Of a stretch of DNA of 64,000 nt, positions 25,737 to 36,432 are shown piece after piece. This DNA is from Pratylenchus scribneri (lineage: Eukaryota; Nematoda; Chromadorea; Rhabditida; Pratylenchidae). Made by a program: the position numbers and the translations under genes. The stretch lies in contig JAQSEB010000037.1 in assembly GCA_030063045.1 (NCBI GenBank), positions 620,001-684,000 of the forward strand, in the 5' to 3' direction. Position 1 is the stretch's first letter, and each line of letters starts with the position of its first letter. The notes under the pieces were generated by a model. It was not told the origin of the DNA. It ran no database searches and saw nothing but the letters and a program-made list of their open reading frames with translations.

Positions 25737-26345
25737 TCAAGAATTTGGCGTCCAATTGTTGATTCGAATGTTGTTATTGTTCGCGTTAATTGATGATAAT
25801 GGCAATATGGCATTTCTATTTGAATTTGGACTAGCAGAACACTTGAACATTTTTAATATCATTAGTCGAAAATCACGGCACAACAAAAGTAGACATAAAT
25901 CCTCAGTGAAGTAAGAAAAATAATTAAACAAAATGAGAAATACAGTATTGGTTTCATCTTTTTCAATAATATAGGGAAACAAAAATTGCATCAAAAATGG
26001 TAAACTTCCAACCATACAGACAATGCAAATGCGGACATGGTCAATTTCGGATTGATTTGAAATTTCACGTTTAGTAACTGAATAAAAAGATTAGTAAAAA
26101 AATAAAAATAAATTAAAAGCAATTTAATTTTCATTTAAGTACAATTGTAATTTTCATTCCGGAAATTCACATTTCGGAATGAATTTTGCATCCTAGACAA
26201 TTTATTTTTATAATTTAATAAAGTAATTTAATTAACGCACATTTCACGTAGAGAAGTTTGACTGACATGAAGAAATAGAAAAACATTGAAATAAAGGTTG
26301 CTGGTATACCATATGTAAAACGGTTTAATAAAAAACATAAAAATG
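25737..26345 (-). pseudogene. Truncated tandem copy of the serpentine receptor
   Basis: The last exon (25737-26077) is open and close to that of the receptor at 21959, including the tail LCLLLLCRDFRLMILKMFKC and the NNNNIRINNWTPNS end. Its intron and the last third of exon 3 (26241-26345, encoding FMSVKLLYVK) are also present with the same GTGCGT donor. Homology then stops abruptly at about 26345, corresponding to position 22617 in the intact gene, and resumes with sequence matching 24190 onward. Thus about 1.6 kb with exons 1, 2 and most of 3 has been lost. Without TM1-4 it cannot be a receptor. The well-kept last exon suggests a recent event or gene conversion. Confidence 0.8.
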
Positions 26346-26389
26346 TTAAATATATTATAGAAAATAAAAGTGAATTTTATTTTTTATTG

Positions 26390-27210
26390 AAAAAATAATT
26401 TTTTAACAATGCATAATTTTTTCAAATATATCTGATAAAAAAATTTACATACAAATTTTTATTAAAATTTCTTAGTTATATATCAATTTATGGTTCATTC
26501 CCTTTCTCTATTCATTTTTATAAAATAATGAAATAAAAATCCATTGTTTTGTTGAATTTTACCAAATTCGGATATCATAATTTGGCAATTTATTTTTTTT
26601 ACAATTCAAATTCTAATTGTAGAAAGAATAGTAGAATAATTTGATTTAAAAAATAATTCGAATGGGAGAGAAATTCAAAAATTTAATATTTGTATTTGTA
26701 TATCCTATATGTAAATAATCTCTGATGAGATTCAAATTGAAATATGCCTCAAGGTAAAATTAAAGTGTATTTTACCGTAGGATGCTATTTTTGATTGATT
26801 TTTTTTATATTTGAATAAAATCAGCAGAAAATAAATAATGGATAAACTTTTAAAATGTCTTTTTCATGTTTTATTTTTTTAATAAAAATTTATTTGAAGA
26901 TCAAGGAAATTAAAGATATAAAAATAAAAGGAATTTTTAGTTCCAAATTAATTGCGTAAGCAAAATATGAAAAAAATTATCGCCATTTTAAATTATGAAT
27001 TTACGTAATAGAAAATATTCGTATAAAAGCAGGTGTTATTAATTTTGCAAAATTACAAAAATAGTATTATTTCCTAAATTATTCACAAATACTTGGCTAC
27101 TTTTATTATGTATTCATGCGCAAAAGTTTTACTGGAACCCGGAATGAAAATTTTTAAGACCTAAAATAAATTTGCTGACTAAAAAAGATTTAATTGTAAT
27201 TAAATTATTG
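26390..27210. repeat. Direct duplicate of the 24190-25000 spacer
   Basis: Matching blocks occur in the same order in both regions, for example 'taaagatataaaaataaa' and 'aaagttttactggaac' beside 'aaagttttattggaac'. With the receptor copies this defines a tandem duplication with about 3.2 kb in the first unit and about 1.6 kb in the second, the difference being the deletion described for the truncated receptor. No gene is present in the repeat itself. Confidence 0.7.
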
Positions 27211-27421
27211 ATAATTAAATTTTAATATATTAAAAATTTTTATCTAATAGTTAGAATAGAAAAGGGTGGAACTTTTTATCCATTAAAATAATTTCTTTTA
27301 AGGCCAACTGATAATGACATCTGAATCTGAGAGTGATACAAAATGTTTTTTTTTAAATTCAATTAATTTCCAAAATTTGCAATATAAAAAGTATTAGCAG
27401 AAAATATTTTGTTTTAATTAA

Positions 27422-30400
27422 TTACAAAAATTGATTTTTAATAATCATTATATAATTTGCATTTTTATTTGCCTTCTTCTTCGTCAATTGTTCCATATCA
27501 ATTCCGATGGATTTCAAAAGACTTTTGGCCAAGTCATCAGGAAATTTGAAGAAATTGCACTGTGTTTCATTGTATTCTGGTGCCAATGGATGGTCACATA
27601 TTCCTTTATGAAGTCCAATTACCAAAGATAGCAAATTGCCGTAAATTGTTTGAGGCAAATTTGCCGTGAAATCTTCATTATTTTTGCCTCTTTCCATCTC
27701 CATCATATCATCACCCCATTTTCCACGATTGCTACCAATGATTTCCGGAGGGAATTGATTGCGTTCTATCCCCTTACCGGCATCTTTTTGTTGGTATAAT
27801 GGCAGAAAAAATCTAAAAATTAATTTTATTATTTTTTTATATATTTTTTGAAAAAATCTAGAAATTTTTATTATTTTTATTTTTAATTTTAGAAGGAAAA
27901 AAATCTAAAAGTTAATTTTAATTATTTTTTTTTTAGCAATTTTGGAAACCTTTTATTTAAACATGTGAAACAGAGTTGCCACAATTCGGTCCATTGGCCA
28001 GGTTCAGCAGAGAGTTTTTCAATTCTGGTCCTCTTGACCCCATATAATAAAATTTTCAAATATATGTCCAAGAATTTTTTAATGTTGGTCGATTGACGGG
28101 CTGCACTCAATTTCTAAAAAATATTGATATTAATAATCTTTAAAATTATAATTAACTATTTGCTCAATCATAGCTAATTCCACTCCAATTCCGGTCATCA
28201 TATCCTCACTATGATCACCCCATAATTTCATTTCAGCAATCCCTGTGGAAATGGTTGACGGAATTTCCGCACCGCAATCTAATGGCTTTGAGCCTTTCAA
28301 ATTATTGCATTTGTGGATCGTGGGAGAGTAGTTCCAGTAACATTTTATAGCATGAGGGTAATGACCCTGTAATATAGAAATTTATAAAAAAAATATAAAA
28401 AGCTGACAAATCGGAGGAAGAAAAAAATGTCAATAAAGTCATTTTGCACAATAAGGGAAACTTTGTCAGAAATCAAGTCGAATTTGCCCTGGGAAAATTT
28501 AATTGTGATAATTATTTATTCTTCTTACTTGCACGCTAATTAATTCGATTGGAACGACGATGAAATCAGCTGGCAAAGAACTTTGTTTAACGACTTTGCT
28601 GTCCTGCTGAAATGGCCTCTCAATAAATTCAAATTTGTTTTCGGGTGAAGTCATATACAAATTGAATGCCAGTCGATAGCATTTAATTGTATCGGGTGGA
28701 ATTGTTAAATCCAAATAAATATATTTTTGTGCATTATTGGCAAATCTGTTTAATAAGAATTTCAAATTTCATCTAATTAATTTTCCCACAATTTTACTTA
28801 TTATCGCCAAATTGAAGGGACAACACTGTTGCATTAAAATATTGGATTACCAAAGATTGATAGCCATATTTTTGACAATTAGTACTGAAGGTCTTGAGTC
28901 CAAAGATATTTTCCGGTGCAGGGAAACAAAGTACCATTCTGCAGATTTGTTGTTATTTATTTATAATATTAAAATAACAAACTTTCCAGGTCTGAAATAT
29001 GTCTGAAGAATGCATAGTTCAGTGTCGAAAGGTTGAACTTCTATTTATTGAAAAATTTTATTAATCAAAATTGGCGGAATTAAAATGTGTTTTTCACAAA
29101 GCGGAATTAAAATGTGTTTTTCACAAAGCGGAATTAAAATGTATTTTTCACAAGGCGGAATTAAAATGTGTTTTTAGTAGGCGGAATTAAAATGTGTTTT
29201 ATCGGGCAGAATTAAATGTGTTTTAGTAGGCGGAACCAGGCGGAATTAAAATGTATTTTTCACAAGGCAGAATTAAAATGTGTTTCACCAGACGGAATTA
29301 AAATGTATTTTATCGGGCAGAATTAAAATGTGTTTTAGTAGGCGGAACCAGGCGGAATTAAAATGTATTTTTCACAAGGCAGAATTAAAATGTGTTTTAG
29401 TAGGCGGAACCAGGCGGAATTAAAATGTATTTTTCACAAGGCAGAATTAAAATGTGTTTCACCAGACGGAATTAAAATGTATTTTATCGGGCAGAATTAA
29501 AATGTGTTTTAGTAGGCGGAACCAGGCGGAATTAAAATGTATTTTTCACAAGGCAGAATTAAAATGTGTTTCACCAGACGGAATTAAAATGTATTTTATC
29601 GGGCAGAATTAAAATGTGTTTTAGTAGGCGGAACCAAGCGGAATTAAAATGTATTTTTCACAAGGCAGAATTAAAATGTGTTTCACCAGGCGGAATTAAA
29701 ATGTTCTTTTAGCAGACAAAATTAAAATGTGTTTTAGTAGGCGGAACCAAGCGGAATTAAAATGTATTTTTCACAAGGCAGAATTAAAATGTGTTTCACC
29801 AGGCGGAATTAAAATGTTCTTTTAGCAGACAAAATTAAAATATGTTTTTAGCAGGCAGAAATTATTTCAATTACCGTGTAGCTTATTGCGTTTATACATT
29901 TCATCTTCAAAATGTTTGTAAATGTCCGATGATTGGGCATAACAAATTTCGCGCAAGTGAGAGCCAAATTTGCTATTTAGCTGGAAAAAATAATTACCGT
30001 AAATATTCTATTAGTAACCCCGGGGTTACTAATTTTCAGAGACCCTCTAGAGGGGGTTACTAATAGAGACGGGGTTACAAATAGAGACGGGGTCACTAAA
30101 TTTCAGAGAGAAGAAATGGATTAAAAATAAAATTTATTAAAAAAATTTACAAGAAATGAGAACATGTTTTTACAATCCAGAACATGTTTTTTGTGACTAA
30201 AATCATTATTAATACATTTTTTGAAAAAACAAACATATTTTTACAATTCACAACAAGTTTTTGCAAATTAATTCATGTTTTTACGATTCAACCATTTTTC
30301 TATCATGTTTTTTTCAATTCACAACAAGTTTTTGCGGTTCAAAACATATTTTCGAACATGTTTTTTTCAATTCACAATATGTTTTGGCGGTTCAAAACAT

Positions 30401-31848
30401 ATTTTCGAATTTGTTTTGGCGATTTAAAACATATTTTTCATTATTTTTTTACCCTCACAACATGTTTTTTTTTGATTAAAAACATGTTTTTATTATTTAA
30501 AATATATTAAACATCTAAAAATTAAAGTCGAAAAAAATTTTTTTTGGATGGGGGGTTATAAATAGAGAGGGGGTTACAAATAGAGACGGGGTTACTAATT
30601 TTCAGAGACCCTCTAGAGGGGGTTACAAATAGAGACGGGGTTACAAATAGAGACGGGGTTACAAATAGAGACGGGGTTACTAATAGAATATTTACGGTAC
30701 TACTAACTAAATTTAAAAAATCATACAAAATTAGCATTGCCTTTGACTTTATCGCAGACTTCATAATCTTCTTTAAATGTGCCAAATTCGCGACCAATCT
30801 TTCTGAGAAGACAATTCGAATAACCTTTTTTTATTGAATTTTTTGGTAAAATCTTTAAAAACATTTACTATCAAAAGTGACATCATCATTGTAGCAACTT
30901 TCCATTCTCAACATTTTTGTTGTAGTGTTACCAAGGAATTGATCAATTTCGAAAATATGATCTTCATTGCAATCAATTGGGTGAAAGCTGACTTTCACTA
31001 AAAAATTAAAATAGATTTTATAAAAATTAAGAAAAATTTCATAAATTTTCTTAAACAATCAATCGCCCTTTAATAAATATTGTTAATAGCAGGAGTATAC
31101 ACGATACTGTAAAATATTATTCTTTTGTCAAAATGAGCCTTTAGGAAATTAAGGAATTGATGGATGGTGTAGCGGAGTGATTAGTTCATGCGAATGATCA
31201 ACTTGCCTGTATTTGGCGGCTCTTTCCGTCTCATGGCCAAAACGAAGCAAATTGAGAGTCTTTTCCATGCGATTGGCATTTTCGGTTCCTTCTTCAATGT
31301 GGCCAAATCGGAGAGTAACAATTGGGAATAAGTATCGTCACGGACATGGAGGATTACCTCCTGCTCATGGGCACTGTATTTTGCGTTAATTATTCTGAAA
31401 ATTTTGGCACAATTTTACTGTATGAATTTTCCAAATTAACGTATTCCCGAAGGCATCCCATGTCAAAATGCCACGTTTGAAAAAGGGCGAAGAAGTGGCT
31501 AGAATGTATTCTTCAGTTGGCAAAATCGATGTTCGAAGAAACTATAAAAATATTTTTAAAAAATATTTATAAAATTATATTTAGAAAATTCGAACATTTG
31601 CCTGCCTTTCAACACGAGAATGCGAATATGAATCGAAGCTGCTGAAATTTGATTCTGTTCCATCCATTTCTACTAAAATAAAAAATATCTCATAATTTAT
31701 TTTTTTTTTGAGAATTGCCTCTGTTCATTTCAATTGTCTGTGCAAAAATCATCTTTTGCGGATTGGAAATGTTCATTGTTGTTTGGCCAATGAATAAAAG
31801 AATCATTTGAAAAAGAATGGCATTTAATAAAGTTGCTACCATTTTCAT
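27422..31848 (-). CDS. Secreted protein of unknown family (13 exons, several GC-AG introns)
   Basis: Proposed exons: 31719-31848, 31602-31672, 31441-31541, 31207-31394, 30869-30997, 30727-30802, 29875-29972, 28983-29040, 28798-28938, 28529-28745, 28157-28366, 27950-28113, 27422-27812; together 1974 nt, or 657 residues. The start MKMVATLLNAILFQMILLFI is a clear signal peptide. No known domain was recognised. Later exons are well-behaved, with motifs such as CFPAPENIFGLKTF, YIYLDLTIPPDTIKCY and KLWGDHSEDMMTGIGVE, and several cysteines, consistent with an extracellular protein. Introns 1, 2 and 4 begin GC; no GT alternative keeps the frame. Exon 6 is uncertain: a second frame (IGREFGTFKEDYEVCDK) with an acceptor at 29981 looks more protein-like but does not fit exon 5. 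Relic pieces at 25497, 33668 and 35850 suggest a local multigene family. A parasitism or host-interface role is possible but unproven. Confidence 0.6.
29085..29865. repeat. Minisatellite with higher-order repeat in a secreted-gene intron
   Basis: A base unit of about 27 bp, GGCGGAATTAAAATGTGTTT plus variants (cacaa, accag, tcggg), is repeated across about 780 bp. The landmark 'gtaggcggaacca' occurs at 29226, 29338, 29400, 29512, 29624 and 29737, giving a higher-order period of 112-113 bp with one 62-bp shortened unit. The array fills most of the intron between exons 7 and 8 of the gene at 27422-31848. Confidence 0.9.
29995..30699. mobile_element. TIR element with TACCGTAAAT ends and internal minisatellites
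   Basis: The left end TACCGTAAATATTCTATTAG (continuing TAACCCC) is matched by its reverse complement at the right end, 30673-30699. Inside are repeats of 'ggggttacaaatagagac', a palindromic CCCTCTAGAGGG core on both sides, and a central array of 'aacatgttttt'-like units (about 30160-30500). There is no transposase. It occupies nearly all of the intron between exons 6 and 7 of the secreted gene; removing it leaves an intron of about 40-50 nt, the usual size here, so it inserted into an existing intron. It belongs with the 78-bp element at 14422. Confidence 0.85.
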
Positions 31849-32294
31849 TTATTTACCTATAATTAATAAGAATAATTTAAATTCTTTTAATTTTTGGAGA
31901 TAATTTTGGTTATAATTATAATCAATTAATTGTACGGAGAGTTAAATATTTCGTAGGAATAATATATGCAAATTAATTTAACATTTTCTTTTCTGATGAG
32001 AATGAATATATGAATCGAGAGAACTCGAGCGTGAATTCATTTATCATTAAAGGAAAGGGGGGGGCAATCAATTTCGCTCATTCTAAAAGTGCGGCAATTA
32101 TCAATCAATTCTGCAGATAATGTAGAGAAAATATAATGTTAATGATTTGAATAGAATAATTTATTTTAATTTATCATTTTTATTGTATTTAGGCAAAAAA
32201 TTTATGAAAGAAAAAGAGGGAAAGATTAAAAAATTTCCAATTAAATTAAAAAGGAAAATAAAAATTGCCGCAATTAATTAGACTATAATCAGGC
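31849..32294. other. 5' flank of the secreted-protein gene
   Basis: AT-rich sequence with no ORF of note. It should contain the promoter of the minus-strand gene that starts at 31848. No specific regulatory motif could be supported. Confidence 0.4.
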
Positions 32295-32593
32295 TAACCC
32301 ACATTTGCAGACGAAACGGTCTAATGCTGATGATGGTAGAGTTGCTGTGGCAATGTTTAAGGCATATAATTAAGCGTAAAATTAGCTACAAAATTATATC
32401 AAATACATTGGCCTATGTTGAAAATTCAATTAGTTTTGGCCTAAAAAATAATTTGCCAAAATTCGGTGAATATTCAATATAGGCTAATTTTGATGTCGTT
32501 TTGTGGCTAATTTTATGTTTAATTATATCCCATAAACAATGCCAGAGCAGCTTTACCACCATCTGAAATGTCGGGTCTGCAAACGTGGTAACA
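32295..32593. mobile_element. Long imperfect hairpin (MITE-like), 299 bp
   Basis: The left half, starting about 'acccacatttgcagacgaaa', and the reverse complement of the right half, 'accacgtttgcagacccga', align along their length with scattered mismatches: 'gatggtagagttgctgtggc' pairs with 'gatggtggtaaagctgctct', and 'catataattaagcgtaaaat' with 'gatataattaaacataaaat'. The loop is near 32450. Arms of about 145 bp make this a MITE or a long-hairpin RNA source. No target duplication was confirmed. Confidence 0.7.
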
Positions 32594-32774
32594 TGCTCTA
32601 ATCAATAATTGATACTATCCCAAAATCCAAATTTTATCTCTGATCAAAGCCTTAAAGTAAAAACCGAAAGGTACTTGAATCTTTTAAAATAGATTTTTTC
32701 AACTTTTTAAAAGTAATGAGAAAAATGGATGTCTTATTATTATTATTATCTTTCGACTAAACAATCATATCGAC

Positions 32775-33616
32775 CAGTGTTTTCCCTGTTCCTCTGATTC
32801 TGTTCTGTTCCTGTCCTGTTCCTGTTCTGTTCCTGTTCCTGTCCCTGTTCCTGTTCCATGATTTAGAACAGAACAGGAACAGAACAGTTTGAAAATTTTT
32901 TGGAACAGGAACAGAACAGGAACAGTGCAGAATTGGCTGTTCCTAGACTGTTCCTGAGGAACTCGTAAATCAGGGGAAATTACCGGGGAGGGAATAAAAA
33001 TTTTGAATTTTCTTGGGGCTTTTATTTTGTTCTTTCTCAAATTTCTGATGCCAACCCAAAATATGGCCAAAAATTTGGATCTAAATATATAAACTAAAGG
33101 ATCACCATTTAATTTTTTTACATTTTTCGTTTAGGGAAAGGGAATTCACCCATTTTCCCCAACCTCACCGATTGGTTGTTTAGTTCCTGAAAAGCATTAA
33201 TTAAGGACTTGAATTTTTTTTGTGAAATTTATTATCAAAGCGGGACCCGAATCGTTCATTTTACGCCGAATATTTTAGGTCAAAAAGAAAATTTCGCAAG
33301 ATTTATGGTTGATGATATGTATGAAATGATCTCCTTTTTAGTTGGTCTTGCCTTCGTTTACTTCTCTTTAACGTTTTTATTAAGAATTGAGGGAAAAAAA
33401 TAAAAAAAAAATTACAATTTTCTCTAAAATTTTTTGAAAAAAATTTTGTCCTTTGGAACAGTTTAAGAACAGAAAATCTGTTCTGTTCCTGTTCCTATTC
33501 CTATTCCTGTTCCAAGTTGGAACAGAGAACAGGAACAGAACAATTAGACTGTTCCATGGTCCGAGAACAGAACAGGAACAGAACAGATTGAAAAAAGTTG
33601 GAACAGGAAAACACTG
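32775..33616. mobile_element. hAT-type non-autonomous element with GGAACAG satellite
   Basis: Termini CAGTGTTTTCC and GGAAAACACTG are inverted and flanked by the 8-bp duplication ATATCGAC (32767-32774 and 33617-33624), which fits the hAT superfamily. The 842-bp element carries subterminal arrays of 'ctgttcctgttctgttcc' on the left and complementary 'ggaacaggaacagaacag' on the right. The unique middle, about 32960-33450, has a 64-codon ORF (33209-33403) without recognisable transposase motifs. Architecture matches the element at 8861-9216: hAT ends with a self-complementary short-motif satellite. Confidence 0.9.
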
Positions 33617-33667
33617 ATATCGACCATTAAATTAAAAATAGTAATATAATAAAAAAAATTAATTAAA

Positions 33668-33779
33668 CGCAAAATGTGGTTGTTTCTTGTAATTCCCCCA
33701 TTTCTTGTCTGAACATTGCATTGAACATTTTGGCATATACTTTTCCACAGACGATCCATCGATTGATATGAATTGTTTG
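33668..33779 (-). pseudogene. Possible isolated exon of the secreted-protein family
   Basis: One minus-strand frame reads SIDGSSVEKYMPKCSMQCSD followed by KKWGNYKKQPHFA, which looks protein-like and cysteine-containing, but has no neighbouring exons. It sits between the hAT element and the large palindrome, in the same gap that holds other relics of the secreted gene. Homology to any specific exon of that gene could not be shown, so this is a weak call. Confidence 0.25.
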
Positions 33780-33955
33780 TTTAATCAGACAAAACTAATA
33801 AAAAATAATTAAAATTTACATTTGATAATTGCATTATTTTTGCATTGAAGATTTAATCAAATTCAATTTTTGGGCTAATTTTGCTAAATTTTGCACTTCT
33901 TTTTCACTAAAATCCAATACTGAAAGGAGCACTTCTTTTTCGGCAGTTATTTAAG

Positions 33956-35612
33956 TTGCCGAAAAAAACTGAATTTGCTGAAAATTTTTCGTCTGAAAAT
34001 ATTATGTTTTTGAGGCCATATAACTTGGCCAAATCAGAATTCTTTAAGATTCCCTAATACCTAGCCTTTCTTAGTTAGCCCATAATCCCAGCCTGCCCTG
34101 AACCCAACCCTAAGTCCTAATACCTAGTGATGGCCAAGTTATATGCTCTGTTCCAAAAATATAGAATCACGTCTTTTTTGCCCATATCTCGGTGTCGCCT
34201 TATCCAATTGAATTGAAAATTTTATCATTTGTTCGTTACCCATAAATATTAAGATTCTGAGAGTTTAAACTCATTTTATAAACTTTTTAATTTTCTACGA
34301 ATTTTTTTTCCAAAAAGTAGCTGTTCCATAAATATAGAATCAATATTTTGATGACCAAATTCTTAAAGAATACAATCACAATCGGAAAATCAATTTAATT
34401 TATAATTCCTCTATGTTTTATCAATCAAATGGCACACTGAACTTAATTGAACAATAATTTGAAGAGACAAAAAAAGTGAAAATTCGTAAAAAGTGGTTTT
34501 TAAACCGGTTTACATTTTTGAACCCATGGAAATTGGTTTTAGTTTGGAATCTTTTATACTAAAATATTCTATATAAAAAGTAGAAACTATTTCAAGTAAA
34601 AAGAGGACTAGAAAATATTGAATTTGGAATGCTCTCCCCCAATGAATATTAGTGGTTTCAAACCCTGAGGCAAAAAGGAACTGGTTTCGAACCCATAGAG
34701 CATAAAATGAATCTTTATTTTATGCTCATCGGATAGCCCGCAAAATTTCCTATAGGGAAAAGTTGATTGCAAGTCCAAAAAGGATTCCTCTATGGAACAC
34801 TAGGGCATTGAAATGTTAAAGTGACATTAATAACCATTTTAACAGGAAAATTGGCCCGTTTTTGAACTTTTGATTTTATTTGAACGGAAATTCCATAGAG
34901 GAATCCTTTTTGGACTTGCAATCAACTTTTCCCTATAGGAAATTTTGCGGGCTATCCGATGAGCATAAAATAAAGATTCATTTTATGCTCTATGGGTTCG
35001 AAACCAGTTCCTTTTTGCCTCAGGGTTTGAAACCACTAATATTCATTGGGGGAGAGCATTCCAAATTCAATATTTTCTAGTCCTCTTTTTACTTGAAATA
35101 GTTTCTACTTTTTATATAGAATATTTTAGTATAAAAGATTCCAAACTAAAACCAATTTCCATGGGTTCAAAAATGTAAACCGGTTTAAAAACCACTTTTT
35201 ACGAATTTTCACTTTTTTTGTCTCTTCAAATTATTGTTCAATTAAGTTCAGTGTGCCATTTGATTGATAAAACATAGAGGAATTATAAATTAAATTGATT
35301 TTCCGATTGTGATTGTATTCTTTAAGAATTTGGTCATCAAAATATTGATTCTATATTTATGGAACAGCTACTTTTTGGAAAAAAAATTCGTAGAAAATTA
35401 AAAAGTTTATAAAATGAGTTTAAACTCTCAGAATCTTAATATTTATCGGTAATGAACAAATGATAAAATTTTCAATTCAATTGGATAAGGCGACACCGAG
35501 ATATGGGCAAAAAAGACGTGATTCTATATTTTTGGAACAGAGCATATGGCCTCAAAAATATAATATTTTTCGACACGAAAAGTTTTCGGCAAATTCAGTG
35601 TTTTTTCGGCAA
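33956..35612. mobile_element. Giant palindrome (1.66 kb fold-back element)
   Basis: Arms at 33956-34796 and 34892-35612 are reverse complements with only occasional mismatches, separated by a 95-bp spacer. Outer ends read TTGCCGAAAAAA. The left arm is longer because it contains an additional 128 bp at 34018-34145. A similar 35-bp sequence, 'ttctttttcactaaaatcca', lies in direct orientation outside both ends (33897 and 35630), though at different distances, so it is not a simple target duplication. ORFs inside are shadows. The arm identity implies recent formation or ongoing arm conversion. Confidence 0.9.
34018..34145. repeat. Small TIR repeat in only one arm of the palindrome
   Basis: Bounded by ATATAACTTGGCC and GGCCAAGTTATAT, it interrupts the left arm. 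The right arm reads straight through with a single ATAT at the same point. Relatives with the same 'atataacttggcc' end and TAGGG/CTCAGGG-rich interior occur at about 51769-51945 and, partly, 39590-39665. The difference is either an insertion with an ATAT or TA duplication, or a deletion between the short repeats in the right arm. Confidence 0.75.
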
Positions 35613-35782
35613 ATTAATATTATTTCCTTCTTTTTCACTAAAATCCAATGCTGAAAGGACACAAATTGTTTTATTATCACTTTCTCTACATTAATCGTCA
35701 CCATAAATCCTGAACTTATTATAATAATTAAAGCGTTCGAATACAATACAAATCATACATTATAGTATTATTAGGGATAATG

Positions 35783-36079
35783 TTACATTTTGTTAACATG
35801 CTCAAAAGAGTAAAGCAGAGGATGGACAACCAAATTAGATAAATTAGAAATTATAAGTAATTTGCTCACTAATTGCTTTATCAAAGCTAATTCCATCCCA
35901 ATTCCGGTCATTGTATCTTCTCCACGGTACGCCCCATTTTGTGGCGAGCCTGTTTGTGGCGGCCGTTTTGTGGCGAGTCTGTTTGTGGAATATTTTGACC
36001 AAAATAAAAAATTGATATTTAATTTGAAAAATAAAAAAGACAACCCCAATTCAAAAATATTTCTATATAATTTTAGCAA
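35783..36079 (-). pseudogene. Fragment of a secreted-protein paralogue
   Basis: The minus strand encodes EDTMTGIGMELALIKQLVSK, close to EDMMTGIGVELAMIEQI at the end of exon 11 in the gene at 27422-31848, preceded by W/GAY as in WGD. The remaining 5' part reads 'gtggcgagcctgtttgtggc'-type tandem sequence rather than the expected exon, and other exons are absent. A possible signal-peptide-like exon (FFINLLFILTSSAAE, about 36262-36330) lies upstream on the same strand. The whole looks like a decayed paralogue. Confidence 0.5.
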
Positions 36080-36432
36080 ATTTTATGCCCTTCAATTAAT
36101 GGAAAAGCAAATTTACGCCAAACGGCAAAAATACATAGATTCAAATGAATTTTATAAATTCTTTATTATTCAGCAAAATAAAAAAAAATGTATGAAGTCA
36201 ATACATATATAAAAAAAATACATTAATATAATAAGATAAAAATTATTAATTTTAGTTTACCATTATTAACCAGAGGGAAATTATTTTCTGCGGCCGATGA
36301 GGTCAAAATGAACAAAAGGTTGATGAAAAACTAAAATTAATTTGAGGTTACAATATAATGGAAAGGCATGAAAAAAAATAAAGAGAAAATGCCCAATAAA
36401 AATAAATTATTTTGAAATTAATTATTTTGCAT

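Noticed and set aside
29085..29865. CRISPR-like array
   Set aside because: The units are contiguous variants of one another without unique spacers, in a eukaryotic intron; this is a minisatellite.
31160..31215. tRNA A-box-like sequence 'ggtgtagcggagtgattag'
   Set aside because: No matching B box or foldable acceptor and anticodon stems were found; it lies in an intron of the secreted gene.
31207..31330. Kinesin-like string ENANRMEKTLNLLRFGHETE in an alternative frame
   Set aside because: It superficially resembles the end of a kinesin motor domain, but no other motor motifs are present and the phase-consistent gene model uses another frame.
35460..35746. Short ORFs in the right arm of the palindrome
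   Set aside because: They arise from the fold-back element, and most of that sequence has an inverted counterpart in the other arm.
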